Source: JAEUJM01 sp041918615 (GTDB lineage Bacteria; Actinomycetota; Acidimicrobiia; Acidimicrobiales; DATDAH01). Taken from it: a stretch of DNA of 64,000 nt. The notes beneath the pieces were generated by a model. It was not told where the DNA came from and did not search any database. It was given only the letters and a program-made list of their open reading frames with translations. Made by a program: the position numbers and the translations under genes. Of this stretch, positions 16,361-24,612 are shown in pieces; the stretch's first letter is position 1; each line of letters begins with the position of its first letter. The stretch is taken from contig JAYRVH010000022.1 in NCBI GenBank assembly GCA_041918615.1, forward strand, positions 1 to 64,000. Direction: 5' to 3'.

Positions 16361-17515
16361 TCAGCCGACCGACCCGCTCCGTGGGTCCGGTCGCCGGAAT
16401 CGGGCGAAGAGCGACGACAGGGGCCCCTGGGCGCGTTCGGGGCCAGACCGGCTGTCCCCCGGGGAGCGGAGCTCGACGTAGGCGGCCTTGGCCACGCCGA
16501 GCAACGGGACCGCGACCAGGGCACCGGGCACACCTGCCACCGAGACCCCCACGATGGCGCCGACCATGGTGGTGGCCGCCGACAGGTCGACAGCGTCCCC
16601 GATCACGATCGGCGAGAGCACGTGGTTCTCGAAATTCATGTAGAGCAGGAAGAAGACAGCACAGATCACCCCCGTGGTGGCGCCCTGGGTGAAGGCGAGG
16701 AGCACGAACGGAATGCCGCCGACCGCGCCCCCGATCTGGGGAACCAGGTTGAACACCATCGCCCAGACCGCGAGCAGCGGTGCGAGCGGCACGCCCAGGA
16801 CGAGCCCGACGACGAGGACGACGAGGCCCTGCAGGACAGCCACCAGCACCGACCCGGCGAAGTACTTGCCGACGACCGCGTAGAAGAGCCGACCCAGGCG
16901 GTCGCCCTGTGCCCGACGGTGGACCGGCACCAGTCGTCTACCCGCCCGCACGAGCCGCTGGCCGTCGAGCAGCAGCGTCACCATGAACAACAACGTCGTG
17001 AAGCCGGCCAAGGCGCCGCTCGCCACCGACCGTGCCGCGCTCGTGGCCGCGGTGTCGCTCCCGGCCAGCCGGTCGGGGAGGGTGGTCAACCAGTCCTGCA
17101 CCTTGGCGGGGACGTCGTTACGGGCCAGCGTGTCGCCGACGAGCGGCAGGTCGGTGAGCTGGTCGACCACGTCGGGGATGTCGCGTTGAAGGCTCCGGGC
17201 CTGGCGGACGGTCTCGGGGCCGAGGGCGAAGCCGACCAACAGCAAGACGGCGAGGAAGGCGAGGAGCACGGCGCCGACTGCGACGCCCCGCCGGCATCGC
17301 AGGCGCTCCTCGGCGTACTCCACCAGCGGGTTGAGCGCGAGCGCCAGCAGCCCGCCGATCACCAGCCAGGTGAGGGTGTGGGGTGTCGAGCGGATGAGGC
17401 CCGCTACCGCCGCGAGGCCGATGCATGTCGCCACGACGACGAGCGGCGTGTGCCAGTCGAGATCGACGGTCTCGATGTCCGCGCCGGCCCCGGGCCGCGT
17501 CGTGCCCTCCGCCAC
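16361..17515 (-). CDS. AI-2E/PerM family membrane transporter
   Basis: A 384-residue member of the AI-2E (UPF0118) family: two N-terminal helices and a helix, a central soluble segment (about 110-170), then the conserved membrane block with a GQ..RAGRRLVP turn, ending in PIVIGDAVDLS and GVPGALVAVPLLG. Such proteins export small molecules or act as Na+/H+ antiporters; the substrate cannot be told. The GTG start lies exactly 6 nt after a TACAGT hexamer, fitting a leaderless message and favouring it over longer versions. It is divergent from a second family member. Confidence 0.85.
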   Translation of the reverse strand: MAEGTTRPGAGADIETVDLDWHTPLVVVATCIGLAAVAGLIRSTPHTLTWLVIGGLLALALNPLVEYAEERLRCRRGVAVGAVLLAFLAVLLLVGFALGPETVRQARSLQRDIPDVVDQLTDLPLVGDTLARNDVPAKVQDWLTTLPDRLAGSDTAATSAARSVASGALAGFTTLLFMVTLLLDGQRLVRAGRRLVPVHRRAQGDRLGRLFYAVVGKYFAGSVLVAVLQGLVVLVVGLVLGVPLAPLLAVWAMVFNLVPQIGGAVGGIPFVLLAFTQGATTGVICAVFFLLYMNFENHVLSPIVIGDAVDLSAATTMVGAIVGVSVAGVPGALVAVPLLGVAKAAYVELRSPGDSRSGPERAQGPLSSLFARFRRPDPRSGSVG

Positions 17516-17520
17516 GTCGG

Positions 17521-17527
17521 TACTGTA
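17521..17527. promoter_or_regulatory. Overlapping divergent -10 elements
   Basis: TACTGTA reads TACTGT on the plus strand and TACAGT on the minus strand. The minus reading is 6 nt before the GTG at 17515; the plus reading is 9 nt before the ATG at 17536. Both AI-2E genes therefore seem to start from one shared site. Confidence 0.5.
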
Positions 17528-17535
17528 TCGAGGCC

Positions 17536-18663
17536 ATGCCCCGCGGCTCCCGAGTCCCTGCCACTGACGCCGCGTCACTACGCCGGGCCGTCCGGTTCAG
17601 CGGTTCCTCGTTGGTCCGCGCCGTCTTCCTCTTCGGTGCCGGCCTGTTCGCCGTCTTCGCCTTTCTCGCCGCCAAGCGCCCGCTCGGGTGGCTCCTGGTG
17701 GCGATCCTCCTCGCGGCCCTCCTCGCTCCGTTGGTCGACCGGCTCGCCCGTCACGTCCCACGGGGGCTCGCGGTCGCCGTCGTGGCCCTTGGTGGGCTGG
17801 CCCTCGTCGCCGGCGTGACCTACCGGGGCGTCGACGAGGTGCAGCGACAGACCCGCCGGGTCGAGCGGGCGGCGCCTGCCGCGGCCCGCGAGCTGCAGCA
17901 GTCAGAACGCTTCGGTGAGGTCGCCCGTCAGGCGCAACTGGAGGACAAGGTCACCGCCTTCGTGGATGAGCTGCCGGCGCGGCTTCGGGGCGGAGACACC
18001 GTTGCGGCGATCCGGTCGGCAGCGAGCAGGGGCGCGGCCTTCGTCGCCACGTTCGTGCTCATGGTGTTCGTCCTGATCTCCGGTCCCCGATTCGTGTCGG
18101 GCGGGTTGGGCCAGATCCGCGACTCCGAGCGCCGAGCGAGGGTCGAGGCGGTGCTGGTCGGCGCGTACCCCCGGGCGTGGCGCTACGTGTTCCTCTCTCT
18201 CGCACGCGCCTCGGTGGCCGGCGTGTTCACCTGGGCCGTCTGTGTTCGGGCCGGCGTCCCTGGCGCGGTGCTGCTGGGGCTGTGGGTCGCCGCCTGGAGC
18301 CTGGTGCCGTTGGTCGGTGTGATCGTGGGCGCGCTGGCCGTCGTGCTCCTTGCGGTCACCGTGTCGCTCGACGTCGCCGGTGCACTACTCGTGCTCTTCG
18401 TCGCCTACCAGGTCGCCGAGGCCCTGCTCGTCCAGCGGCGGCTCGAGTCACGCTCGATCCACGTCGGCCCGTTCATCTCCCTGCTCGCCGCCGCCCTCGG
18501 GCTCGAGCTGTACGGCATCGGTGGCCTGTTCGGCGGACTGGCCATCGTGGTGTTCGGTCTGTGCGTCCTCGACGGTCTGGCGCCCACGGATGCGAGCGAC
18601 CTGTCCGAATCGGCGGCCGGGCTCGCCGGAGCCGCCGAGCGCACGGGATTCGGCCCGGGATGA
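17536..18663 (+). CDS. Second AI-2E/PerM family membrane transporter
   Basis: A 375-residue paralogue of the divergent gene, with the same plan: N-terminal helices (FLFGAGLFAVFAFLAA, LLVAILLAALLAPL), a soluble segment (about 95-165), and a C-terminal membrane block ending in SIHVGPFISLLAAALG and GIGGLFGGLAIV. The start is the ATG 20 bp from the other gene; longer readings run into that gene's promoter. Its stop overlaps the antiporter start (ATGA), so the two are co-translated. The pairing of two family members with a cation antiporter suggests a role in ion or small-molecule efflux, but this is inference. Confidence 0.82.
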   Translation: MPRGSRVPATDAASLRRAVRFSGSSLVRAVFLFGAGLFAVFAFLAAKRPLGWLLVAILLAALLAPLVDRLARHVPRGLAVAVVALGGLALVAGVTYRGVDEVQRQTRRVERAAPAAARELQQSERFGEVARQAQLEDKVTAFVDELPARLRGGDTVAAIRSAASRGAAFVATFVLMVFVLISGPRFVSGGLGQIRDSERRARVEAVLVGAYPRAWRYVFLSLARASVAGVFTWAVCVRAGVPGAVLLGLWVAAWSLVPLVGVIVGALAVVLLAVTVSLDVAGALLVLFVAYQVAEALLVQRRLESRSIHVGPFISLLAAALGLELYGIGGLFGGLAIVVFGLCVLDGLAPTDASDLSESAAGLAGAAERTGFGPG

Positions 18664-19913
18664 AGAACGACGTCTACGGGATCCTGCTGCTGGATCTGGC
18701 CATCGTGCTCGTGGCTGCCCGCCTCGGTGCCTGGGCGTTCGCGCGGCTCCACCAGCCCCCTGTCATCGGCGAGGTGATCGCGGGGATCCTGTTGGGGCCC
18801 ACCCTGCTCGGCGGCCTCTCCGCTGACCTCTTTCCACTCGAGGTCCGCCCGCTCCTCCGCGGACTTGCCACTCTGGCCGTCGTCCTGTTCATGTTCGTGG
18901 TCGGTCTCGAGGTCGATCGGGTGAGCCTCAAGCTGCAGGCCCGGATGGCCGGGGTCGTTTCCGTCACGTCGATCGCGGTCCCGTTCGCCCTCGGTGTGGC
19001 GCTGGGGTTCGCGTTGCGGCCGTACTACCCGGAGGGCGACCTGGTGCCCTTCGTCCTCTTTCTCGCCACGGCCATGTCCATCACCGCCTTTCCCGTCCTG
19101 ACCAGGATCCTGATCGACAACGGCCTCAGTCGCCGGCCGCTCGGCGTGATGGCGTTGGCCGCCGCAGCCGTGGACGATCTGCTGGCGTGGATCATGCTCG
19201 CTACGGTGGTCTCGCTGGTCAGCTCGGACGACCTGCTCGACGTGCCGATCACCGTCGCGCTCACGGCGCTCCTCGGGTGGGTCCTGATCGTGCTCGTCCG
19301 CCCGCGACTGCGTCGCTTCGCGGATGCCGACCTCACGCCGACCGTGTTCTCGGCCGTGGTGGCCGCCGTCTTCCTCTGTGCCTTCCTGACCTCGGCAATC
19401 GGTGTGCACGAGATCTTCGGTGCCTTCCTGTTCGGCCTGATCTTCCCGCGCGGCAGCCTCGCCGTCGCCCTGCACGCTCGGCTGGAGACGATGGCGTTGG
19501 TGCTGCTGCCGGTGTTCTTCGTCGTCACGGGGCTGAACGTGGACGTGTCGGGAATCGGCGTCGCGGGAACCTGGCAACTCCTGGCCATCATCGCGGTGGC
19601 CTTCTGCGGCAAGTTCGGCGGTGCCTTCATCGGCAGTCGTTCCCAGGGGATCGCCACCCGTGAGGCGATGGGGATCGGTGCCCTCATGAACACTCGAGGG
19701 CTGGCTGAGCTCATCGTGTTGGCGGTCGGTCGCGAGCTCGGCGTCATCGACGACACCCTGTACGGCCTGCTCGTGGTGATGGCGATCGTGACGACCGTTG
19801 CCACCGGGCCGCTGCTGCACCTCATCAAGCCCGATCCCGACCTGCCCGGCGGGACGAGACGCCGGCCACCCGGGGTGCTCGGTCCCGACGGGTCCGACCC
19901 GTGGGCTCCCTAA
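18660..19913 (+). CDS. CPA2 family cation:proton antiporter
   Basis: A 417-residue membrane protein with about twelve helices of the Kef/NhaA-like CPA2 type, which swaps K+ or Na+ for protons. Typical signs are QPPVIGEVIAGILLGP near the N-terminus, MSITAFPVL in the fourth or fifth helix region, the paired aspartates in AAVDDLLAW, and GVHEIFGAFLFGL. It lacks the C-terminal TrkA-N regulatory domain of full KefB/C. It starts with ATG overlapping the upstream stop. The ten-or-so residues after the last helix are hydrophilic and Pro-rich. Confidence 0.88.
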   Translation: MKNDVYGILLLDLAIVLVAARLGAWAFARLHQPPVIGEVIAGILLGPTLLGGLSADLFPLEVRPLLRGLATLAVVLFMFVVGLEVDRVSLKLQARMAGVVSVTSIAVPFALGVALGFALRPYYPEGDLVPFVLFLATAMSITAFPVLTRILIDNGLSRRPLGVMALAAAAVDDLLAWIMLATVVSLVSSDDLLDVPITVALTALLGWVLIVLVRPRLRRFADADLTPTVFSAVVAAVFLCAFLTSAIGVHEIFGAFLFGLIFPRGSLAVALHARLETMALVLLPVFFVVTGLNVDVSGIGVAGTWQLLAIIAVAFCGKFGGAFIGSRSQGIATREAMGIGALMNTRGLAELIVLAVGRELGVIDDTLYGLLVVMAIVTTVATGPLLHLIKPDPDLPGGTRRRPPGVLGPDGSDPWAP

Positions 19914-19916
19914 GGT
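19911..19916 (+). promoter_or_regulatory. -10-like TAAGGT, leaderless promoter of the adenosyltransferase
   Basis: TAAGGT overlaps the stop of the antiporter gene and is followed by exactly 6 nt and the ATG at 19923. Confidence 0.5.
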
Positions 19917-19922
19917 ATCGAG

Positions 19923-20465
19923 ATGAAGATCTACACTCGCAAGGGCGATGACGGTACGACGGGCCTGCTGCACGGCGGGCGGGTGCCGAAGGACTCGGTG
20001 CTCCCCACCGCCTACGGCGACGTCGACGAGGCCCAGGCGGTGCTCGGCATTGCTCGTGCCGAGGTCAGCCGGGGGAGCGCGATCGATGCCCTGTTGATCG
20101 CCCTCGAGCGTGACCTGTGGGTGCTGATGGCCGAACTCGCCACCGGGCCAGAACACCGTGACCGCCTCGAGGAAGGCACGAGCCTGGTCACCGAGTCGAT
20201 GGTGACCGCCCTCGAGTCGCACATCGACGAGATCTCAGAGAAGTTCACCCTGCCCACCGAGTTCGTCGTGCCGGGTGAGAACCGCACTTCGGCTGCCCTC
20301 GATCTGGCACGCACCGTGGTGCGTCGGGCCGAGCGCCAGGCGTTGTCGGCCGCCACCGATGGCTCGATGGTCGTGCCCTACCTGAACCGACTCAGTGACC
20401 TCTTGTGGGCGCTCGCCCGGTGGCAGGGCGGTGACTCGCTCAGCGCCCGAGGCGGGCCGCGATGA
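19923..20465 (+). CDS. PduO-type corrinoid adenosyltransferase
   Basis: This 180-residue protein transfers the 5'-deoxyadenosyl group of ATP to cob(I)alamin, making coenzyme B12. The N-terminal ATP loop TRKGDDGTTGL is at residues 5-15. The helix bundle follows, with RTVVRRAER near 135 and NRLSDLLWALAR near the end, both family signatures. Length is standard. A TAAGGT hexamer 6 nt upstream suggests leaderless transcription. It overlaps pepA by 4 bp. In this window the B12 users are metH and, probably, three radical SAM proteins; only enzymes that need adenosylcobalamin would use this product directly. Confidence 0.93.
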   Translation: MKIYTRKGDDGTTGLLHGGRVPKDSVLPTAYGDVDEAQAVLGIARAEVSRGSAIDALLIALERDLWVLMAELATGPEHRDRLEEGTSLVTESMVTALESHIDEISEKFTLPTEFVVPGENRTSAALDLARTVVRRAERQALSAATDGSMVVPYLNRLSDLLWALARWQGGDSLSARGGPR

Positions 20466-21934
20466 CCATCGAGCTCGGCGTGGCATCAGCGGTGCCGGAC
20501 GACATCGACGTCGTCGCGGTCCTTGCCGCCGAGGGTCAGTTGGAGGCACCGGGTGTCGACTGGGACCTCGTACGTCGGCTCGGTTTCGAGGGGAAGGCAG
20601 GTACGAGTCAGGTGGTGCCCGGCTCGGACGGTCGCCTCGTCGCGGTCGTGGGCCTCGGCCCGCCCGGCGCGGTCGACGCGTCGGCGCTCCGCACGGCTGG
20701 CGCAACCCTGGCTCGGGCCGTCCGTCGTCACCGCTCGATCGCGGTCAGCCTGCCAGCGTCGGCCGACCTGGCTGCTGCCAGCGCGGTCCAGGCCTTCTCC
20801 GAGGGCGTGTGCCTCGCGAGCTACTCGTTCGATCGCTACAAGTCCGCGGCAGAGCCGAGCCTCGTCGCCCGTGTCTCGCTGGTCGGCCCCGCCGATCCGG
20901 CCGGGGCAGAGGCCGCGCTTGCACGGGCAGCGCGGATCTCGGAGGCAGTGGCCTGGGCCCGAGACCTGGTGAACGAGCCGGGCGGGACCCTCACGCCGCA
21001 GGCGCTCGCCGACGCTGCTGTCGAGATGGCCGACCGTGAGGGCCTGGACATCACTGTGCTCGACGAGACCGCGATCGCCGAAGCCCGTCTGGGCGGGCTC
21101 CTCGGCGTCAACCGCGGTTCCACCCAACCACCCCGGTTCCTCGAGCTCCGCCATCTGCCTGCCCACGAGGCTGGCGGCACGGTCGCCCTGGTCGGCAAGG
21201 GGATCACCTTCGATTCGGGGGGTCTGTCGATCAAGCCCGCCGACTCGATGATGGCCATGAAGGCCGACATGGGCGGTGCCGCCGCCGTGCTGGGTGCCAT
21301 GTCGGCGGTCGCCATGTTCGCCCCGGACCTCGAGGTCCGCGCCTACGTGCCCGTGACCGACAACATGGTCGGCGGCGACGCCACCCGGCCGGGTGACGTG
21401 CTCCGGGTCCGCAACGGCACCACCGTCGAGGTGCTCAACACCGATGCCGAGGGGCGGCTGGTACTGGCCGACGCGCTCTGCCTGGCGGCCGAGGGCGAGC
21501 CCGATGCGATCATCGATCTGGCCACCCTCACCGGTGCCTGCATGGTGGGGCTCGGTGAGCGGATCGCCGGCCTGATGGGGAACCACTCCGGCTGGCGGAC
21601 CCAGGTGACGCAGGCGGCCGATCGCGCCGGCGAGCGGGTGTGGTCGCTCCCGCTGCCCGATGACTATCGCTCGTTCCTCGACTCTTCGGTGGCCGACCTG
21701 AAGAACATCGGACCCCGTTACGGGGGAGCGCTCACTGCCGGGCTGTTCCTGCGCGAGTTCGTCCCGGGCTCGGTGCCCTGGGCTCACCTCGACATCGCCG
21801 GACCGGCCTGGGTGGACGAGGAGGAGGGGATCAACGCGAAGGGCGGTACCGGATTCGGGGTGCGCACGCTCCTGGCGCTGCTCGAGGGGTTCACGCCGTT
21901 GGGCGACGCGCCGAGCGAGCCTGCCCCGGTCTGA
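20462..21934 (+). CDS. pepA: M17 leucyl aminopeptidase
   Basis: A 490-residue cytosolic aminopeptidase that binds two metal ions and frees N-terminal residues. The N-terminal domain covers about 1-170. The catalytic domain has VGKGITFDSGG (metal-binding Lys near 245), KADMGGAAAV, and the family signature NTDAEGRL at residues 326-333. Its ATG overlaps the upstream stop (ATGA), so the adenosyltransferase and pepA are translated together. It converges on the GT2 gene with 17 bp between. Confidence 0.95.
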   Translation: MTIELGVASAVPDDIDVVAVLAAEGQLEAPGVDWDLVRRLGFEGKAGTSQVVPGSDGRLVAVVGLGPPGAVDASALRTAGATLARAVRRHRSIAVSLPASADLAAASAVQAFSEGVCLASYSFDRYKSAAEPSLVARVSLVGPADPAGAEAALARAARISEAVAWARDLVNEPGGTLTPQALADAAVEMADREGLDITVLDETAIAEARLGGLLGVNRGSTQPPRFLELRHLPAHEAGGTVALVGKGITFDSGGLSIKPADSMMAMKADMGGAAAVLGAMSAVAMFAPDLEVRAYVPVTDNMVGGDATRPGDVLRVRNGTTVEVLNTDAEGRLVLADALCLAAEGEPDAIIDLATLTGACMVGLGERIAGLMGNHSGWRTQVTQAADRAGERVWSLPLPDDYRSFLDSSVADLKNIGPRYGGALTAGLFLREFVPGSVPWAHLDIAGPAWVDEEEGINAKGGTGFGVRTLLALLEGFTPLGDAPSEPAPV

Positions 21935-21951
21935 CCGCACCTTGCGGCGCG

Positions 21952-22725
21952 TCAGGCTTCTGCGGAGCGGTCCCGTGCGGCGCGAGCGGCCTTGCCGTGG
22001 CTGCGCCCGTGGTTGCGCCAGTGCTCGAAGGCATGCGCGAGGCCGGCGAAGCCGGTGTGGAGCAGCGGCACGCGCGAGATCTCGTCGCCGTAGTGGGTGG
22101 GGATCGCGACCTCGGCGATGCGGTTGCCGTTCTCCAACAGGCGGAGGGTGATCGCCGTGTCGAAGTCGAACCCGCTGGGAAGCTTGGCCAGGTCGACCTG
22201 CATGAGCGTGGGCACGCAGTAGGCGCGGTACCCGCTGAACCACTCCGAGAGGTCGGCACCGCTCAACACGTTGAAGATCCGGCTGAGCACCCGGTTTCCG
22301 ATCCGGCGGTCGAGGGGCATCCGCCCCCGTCGAGCGCCGCCGGCCAGCAACATCCGCGAGCCGTGCACGACATCGGCGGTTCCCTCAACGATCGGGCGCA
22401 CGAGGTCGTCGCTCATCTCGGGTGGGTACTGCCCGTCGCCGTGGAGGAGGATCGCCACGTCGACGCCCTTCTCGTGCGCCCACTGGTACATCGCCCGCTG
22501 GTTCCCGCCGTAGCCGAGGTTGACCGCTTGGCGGATGACCGCGACCTCGAACTGAGGGTTGCGGGCCGCCCAACGCTCGACGAGCTCGAAGGTGTTGTCG
22601 CTGCTGGCATCGTCGGAAACGAGCACGAGGGGAGCCGCTCCTGCGATCGTCTGCGGGATGCGGTCGAGGAGCTCCTCGATGGTGGCGGACGCTTCGTAGG
22701 CGACGACGGTGACGGCAATCAACAC
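21952..22725 (-). CDS. Family 2 glycosyltransferase
   Basis: A 257-residue GT-A glycosyltransferase. It begins with the family's first strand (IAVTVVAYEAS), then VSDDASSDNT for the nucleotide-sugar, NLGYGGNQR, and HGDGQYPPE as the DxD-type metal site. There are no clear membrane helices, so it is of the DPM1/polyprenyl-phosphate glycosyltransferase or cytosolic type. The last 25 residues are basic (HGKAARAARDRSAEA). It follows the B12-type radical SAM gene by 50 bp on the same strand, at the end of an export operon, so it likely acts on the same glycan or its lipid carrier. Confidence 0.85.
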   Translation of the reverse strand: MLIAVTVVAYEASATIEELLDRIPQTIAGAAPLVLVSDDASSDNTFELVERWAARNPQFEVAVIRQAVNLGYGGNQRAMYQWAHEKGVDVAILLHGDGQYPPEMSDDLVRPIVEGTADVVHGSRMLLAGGARRGRMPLDRRIGNRVLSRIFNVLSGADLSEWFSGYRAYCVPTLMQVDLAKLPSGFDFDTAITLRLLENGNRIAEVAIPTHYGDEISRVPLLHTGFAGLAHAFEHWRNHGRSHGKAARAARDRSAEA

Positions 22726-22775
22726 GGCGGTTCGATCGGGTGTCGGAGCAGCGCGTGGCCTCGGCTAGACCGAGA

Positions 22776-24452
22776 TCAGGGTGTCGAAGTCAGCGCGGGC
22801 GTCGGCTCGGGCTCGGTGCGAGGGGCGGCGACGCCCCGCTTCTTGGCCGGCTTCGCGACCGGGGCGAGGTTCTTGCGCTTGGTGCGAACCATCTGGTCGA
22901 GGTAGGTCTCCTCGGAGCCGGTGATCTGCGACTTGAAGAACGCGAAGGCTCGACGTGGGCGGCGGATCCAGTTCACGATGTAGAACGACGAGATCATGAA
23001 CAACTGCATCAGGCGCATCTGGCGGGCGCTCATCCTGGGGTTCCAGCTGCGGTGTTGGGACGAGCCGCGGGAGAGGCCGACGTAGTAGGACGCCTCGTCG
23101 ATCGTGTGGCGGCCGGACGAGACGAGCGCCTCGAAGTCGGCGCTGCCCGGATAGGGGCAGAACATCATCACTGCGGTGTCGGAGCAGCCCAACCAGGACG
23201 CCTTGAGCATGAACCGGACGGACTTCCACAGGTCGGACCAGGTCTCTTCCGGATGCCCGATGAGGATGTTGATGGTGGTCTGGAGCCCGATCTCACGGCT
23301 CTGCTCGACGGCCTCGAGCACGTGGTCGAGCTTCACCCGCTTGTCCATGATGTCGAGCATGCGCTGCGAGCCGCTCTCGGGGGCAAAGGTGATGTTGCGG
23401 CACCGGGTGTCCCAGATGCGTTGCAGTACCTCGCGGTCGATGGCCTCGATGCGGGTGCCGACGGGGAGCTGCCAGTCGACGCCGGGGAGGCGCTTTTCGA
23501 GTGCGTCGCACAGGCCCAGGGTCCACTTGCGGTTCGTGGCCGCCGTCAGGTCGACGAAGTTGACGTTCTCGATCCCGTACTTCTCGACGTATTCGGCGAT
23601 CTCGTCGACCACGTCTTCGGGCTCACGGACGACGTACTTGGTGGTCCACATCTGGGGCGACGAGCAGAACGAGCACTTGTAGGGGCAACCGCGCGTGCCG
23701 AGCACCTGCATGGCCCGCCCGCGGTCGACGCCGAAGAACGGGTAGTGCTTCCAGTACTTCTCGAGTGGCACGAGGTCCCACGCCGGGCGGGGGATGGTGT
23801 CGTTGACCTCCTTCTTGGTCATGCGGATCGAGAGGCCGGTGTCGACCAGTCCGGCCCCCGGCTCCTGTTCGTGCATCGCGATGCCGGTCATGCCGCTCAA
23901 CGAGCGCCCGGCGGCGAGTCGCCCGGCGATCTCGACCATGGTGGCCTCGCCCTCGCCGAGCACGCAGCAGTCGATGGCCTCGCTCTGTTCGAGCATCGTG
24001 CGGTGGAACGCCGTGCCGTTCTCACCGCCGATCACGAGGAAGACCTCGGGGCGACGCTCCTTGACCAGTGCGGCCAGGTCGCGAACCGTGGGCCATTCGT
24101 GCAGGAACATGGTGGTGATGCCGACCACGGTGGTGGCCGGGTCGATCTGGTCGACGATCTCTTCGAGGGACAGGCCGATCTGGTGGAGGGTGCCGACCGG
24201 AGAGTCGATCTCGACCCACTGGTCGATCGCCTCGCCCGCCCCGTCGATCAGGTGGACCTCGTGGCCGGCCTCGCGCAGGGCGGCGGCGACGTAGGCAGCC
24301 CCGAGGGGCGGGGTGGGACCGTGGGTGGCCAGCGCGCCGGGCATGACCACGACCGGGGGACGCAGCAGCGTGACGACCGAACGTGGTGCTTCTGACCTGA
24401 TGGTCGCCGCGCGCGCACCGGAACCCTGGGTGGGATCGCTGGAGTTGAGCAT
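22776..24452 (-). CDS. B12-binding-type radical SAM enzyme
   Basis: A 558-residue protein with an N-terminal Rossmann-like cobalamin-binding domain (about 30-180: VVMPGALATHGPTPP, VVGITTMF, VIGGENGT, CCVLGEGEA) and a radical SAM domain whose cluster cysteines are C256, C260 and C263 in GCPYKCSFC. This class B architecture is found in methylases and ring-forming or reducing enzymes acting on lipids, antibiotics and bacteriochlorophyll. The C-terminus is basic (AKPAKKRG). The ATG at 24452 is preferred: AAGGA lies about 6-8 nt upstream and a TAGAGT hexamer lies before it. It is downstream of the Wzm-Wzt genes and upstream of a GT2. Confidence 0.85.
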   Translation of the reverse strand: MLNSSDPTQGSGARAATIRSEAPRSVVTLLRPPVVVMPGALATHGPTPPLGAAYVAAALREAGHEVHLIDGAGEAIDQWVEIDSPVGTLHQIGLSLEEIVDQIDPATTVVGITTMFLHEWPTVRDLAALVKERRPEVFLVIGGENGTAFHRTMLEQSEAIDCCVLGEGEATMVEIAGRLAAGRSLSGMTGIAMHEQEPGAGLVDTGLSIRMTKKEVNDTIPRPAWDLVPLEKYWKHYPFFGVDRGRAMQVLGTRGCPYKCSFCSSPQMWTTKYVVREPEDVVDEIAEYVEKYGIENVNFVDLTAATNRKWTLGLCDALEKRLPGVDWQLPVGTRIEAIDREVLQRIWDTRCRNITFAPESGSQRMLDIMDKRVKLDHVLEAVEQSREIGLQTTINILIGHPEETWSDLWKSVRFMLKASWLGCSDTAVMMFCPYPGSADFEALVSSGRHTIDEASYYVGLSRGSSQHRSWNPRMSARQMRLMQLFMISSFYIVNWIRRPRRAFAFFKSQITGSEETYLDQMVRTKRKNLAPVAKPAKKRGVAAPRTEPEPTPALTSTP

Positions 24453-24488
24453 CAAGAGTCCTTTACGTCGACGGGAATCCGCCCCCCG

Positions 24489-24494
24489 ACTCTA
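24489..24494 (-). promoter_or_regulatory. Possible -10 (TAGAGT) of the radical SAM gene
   Basis: On the minus strand TAGAGT lies about 37 nt before the ATG at 24452. A start about 7 nt downstream would leave a 30-nt leader with AAGGA. No clear -35 box is seen. Confidence 0.3.
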
Positions 24495-24534
24495 GGCCGA
24501 ATCCCGAACGCTCTGACGAACCAAGCAGCCGTCG

Positions 24535-24551
24535 ACCTCGATGGCCGAGGT
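24535..24551 (-). terminator. Small hairpin between the exporter and radical SAM genes
   Basis: ACCTCG, a 5-nt loop and CGAGGT form a perfect 6-bp stem in the gap after the Wzt stop. It may end or weaken the Wzm-Wzt transcript. There is no T-tract. Confidence 0.3.
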
Positions 24552-24612
24552 GGGCGTGCACCGGGTGCCCGCGCATCTGGCGCCACCCGGTCGTGGCCCA
24601 TCGACGGCGCGA

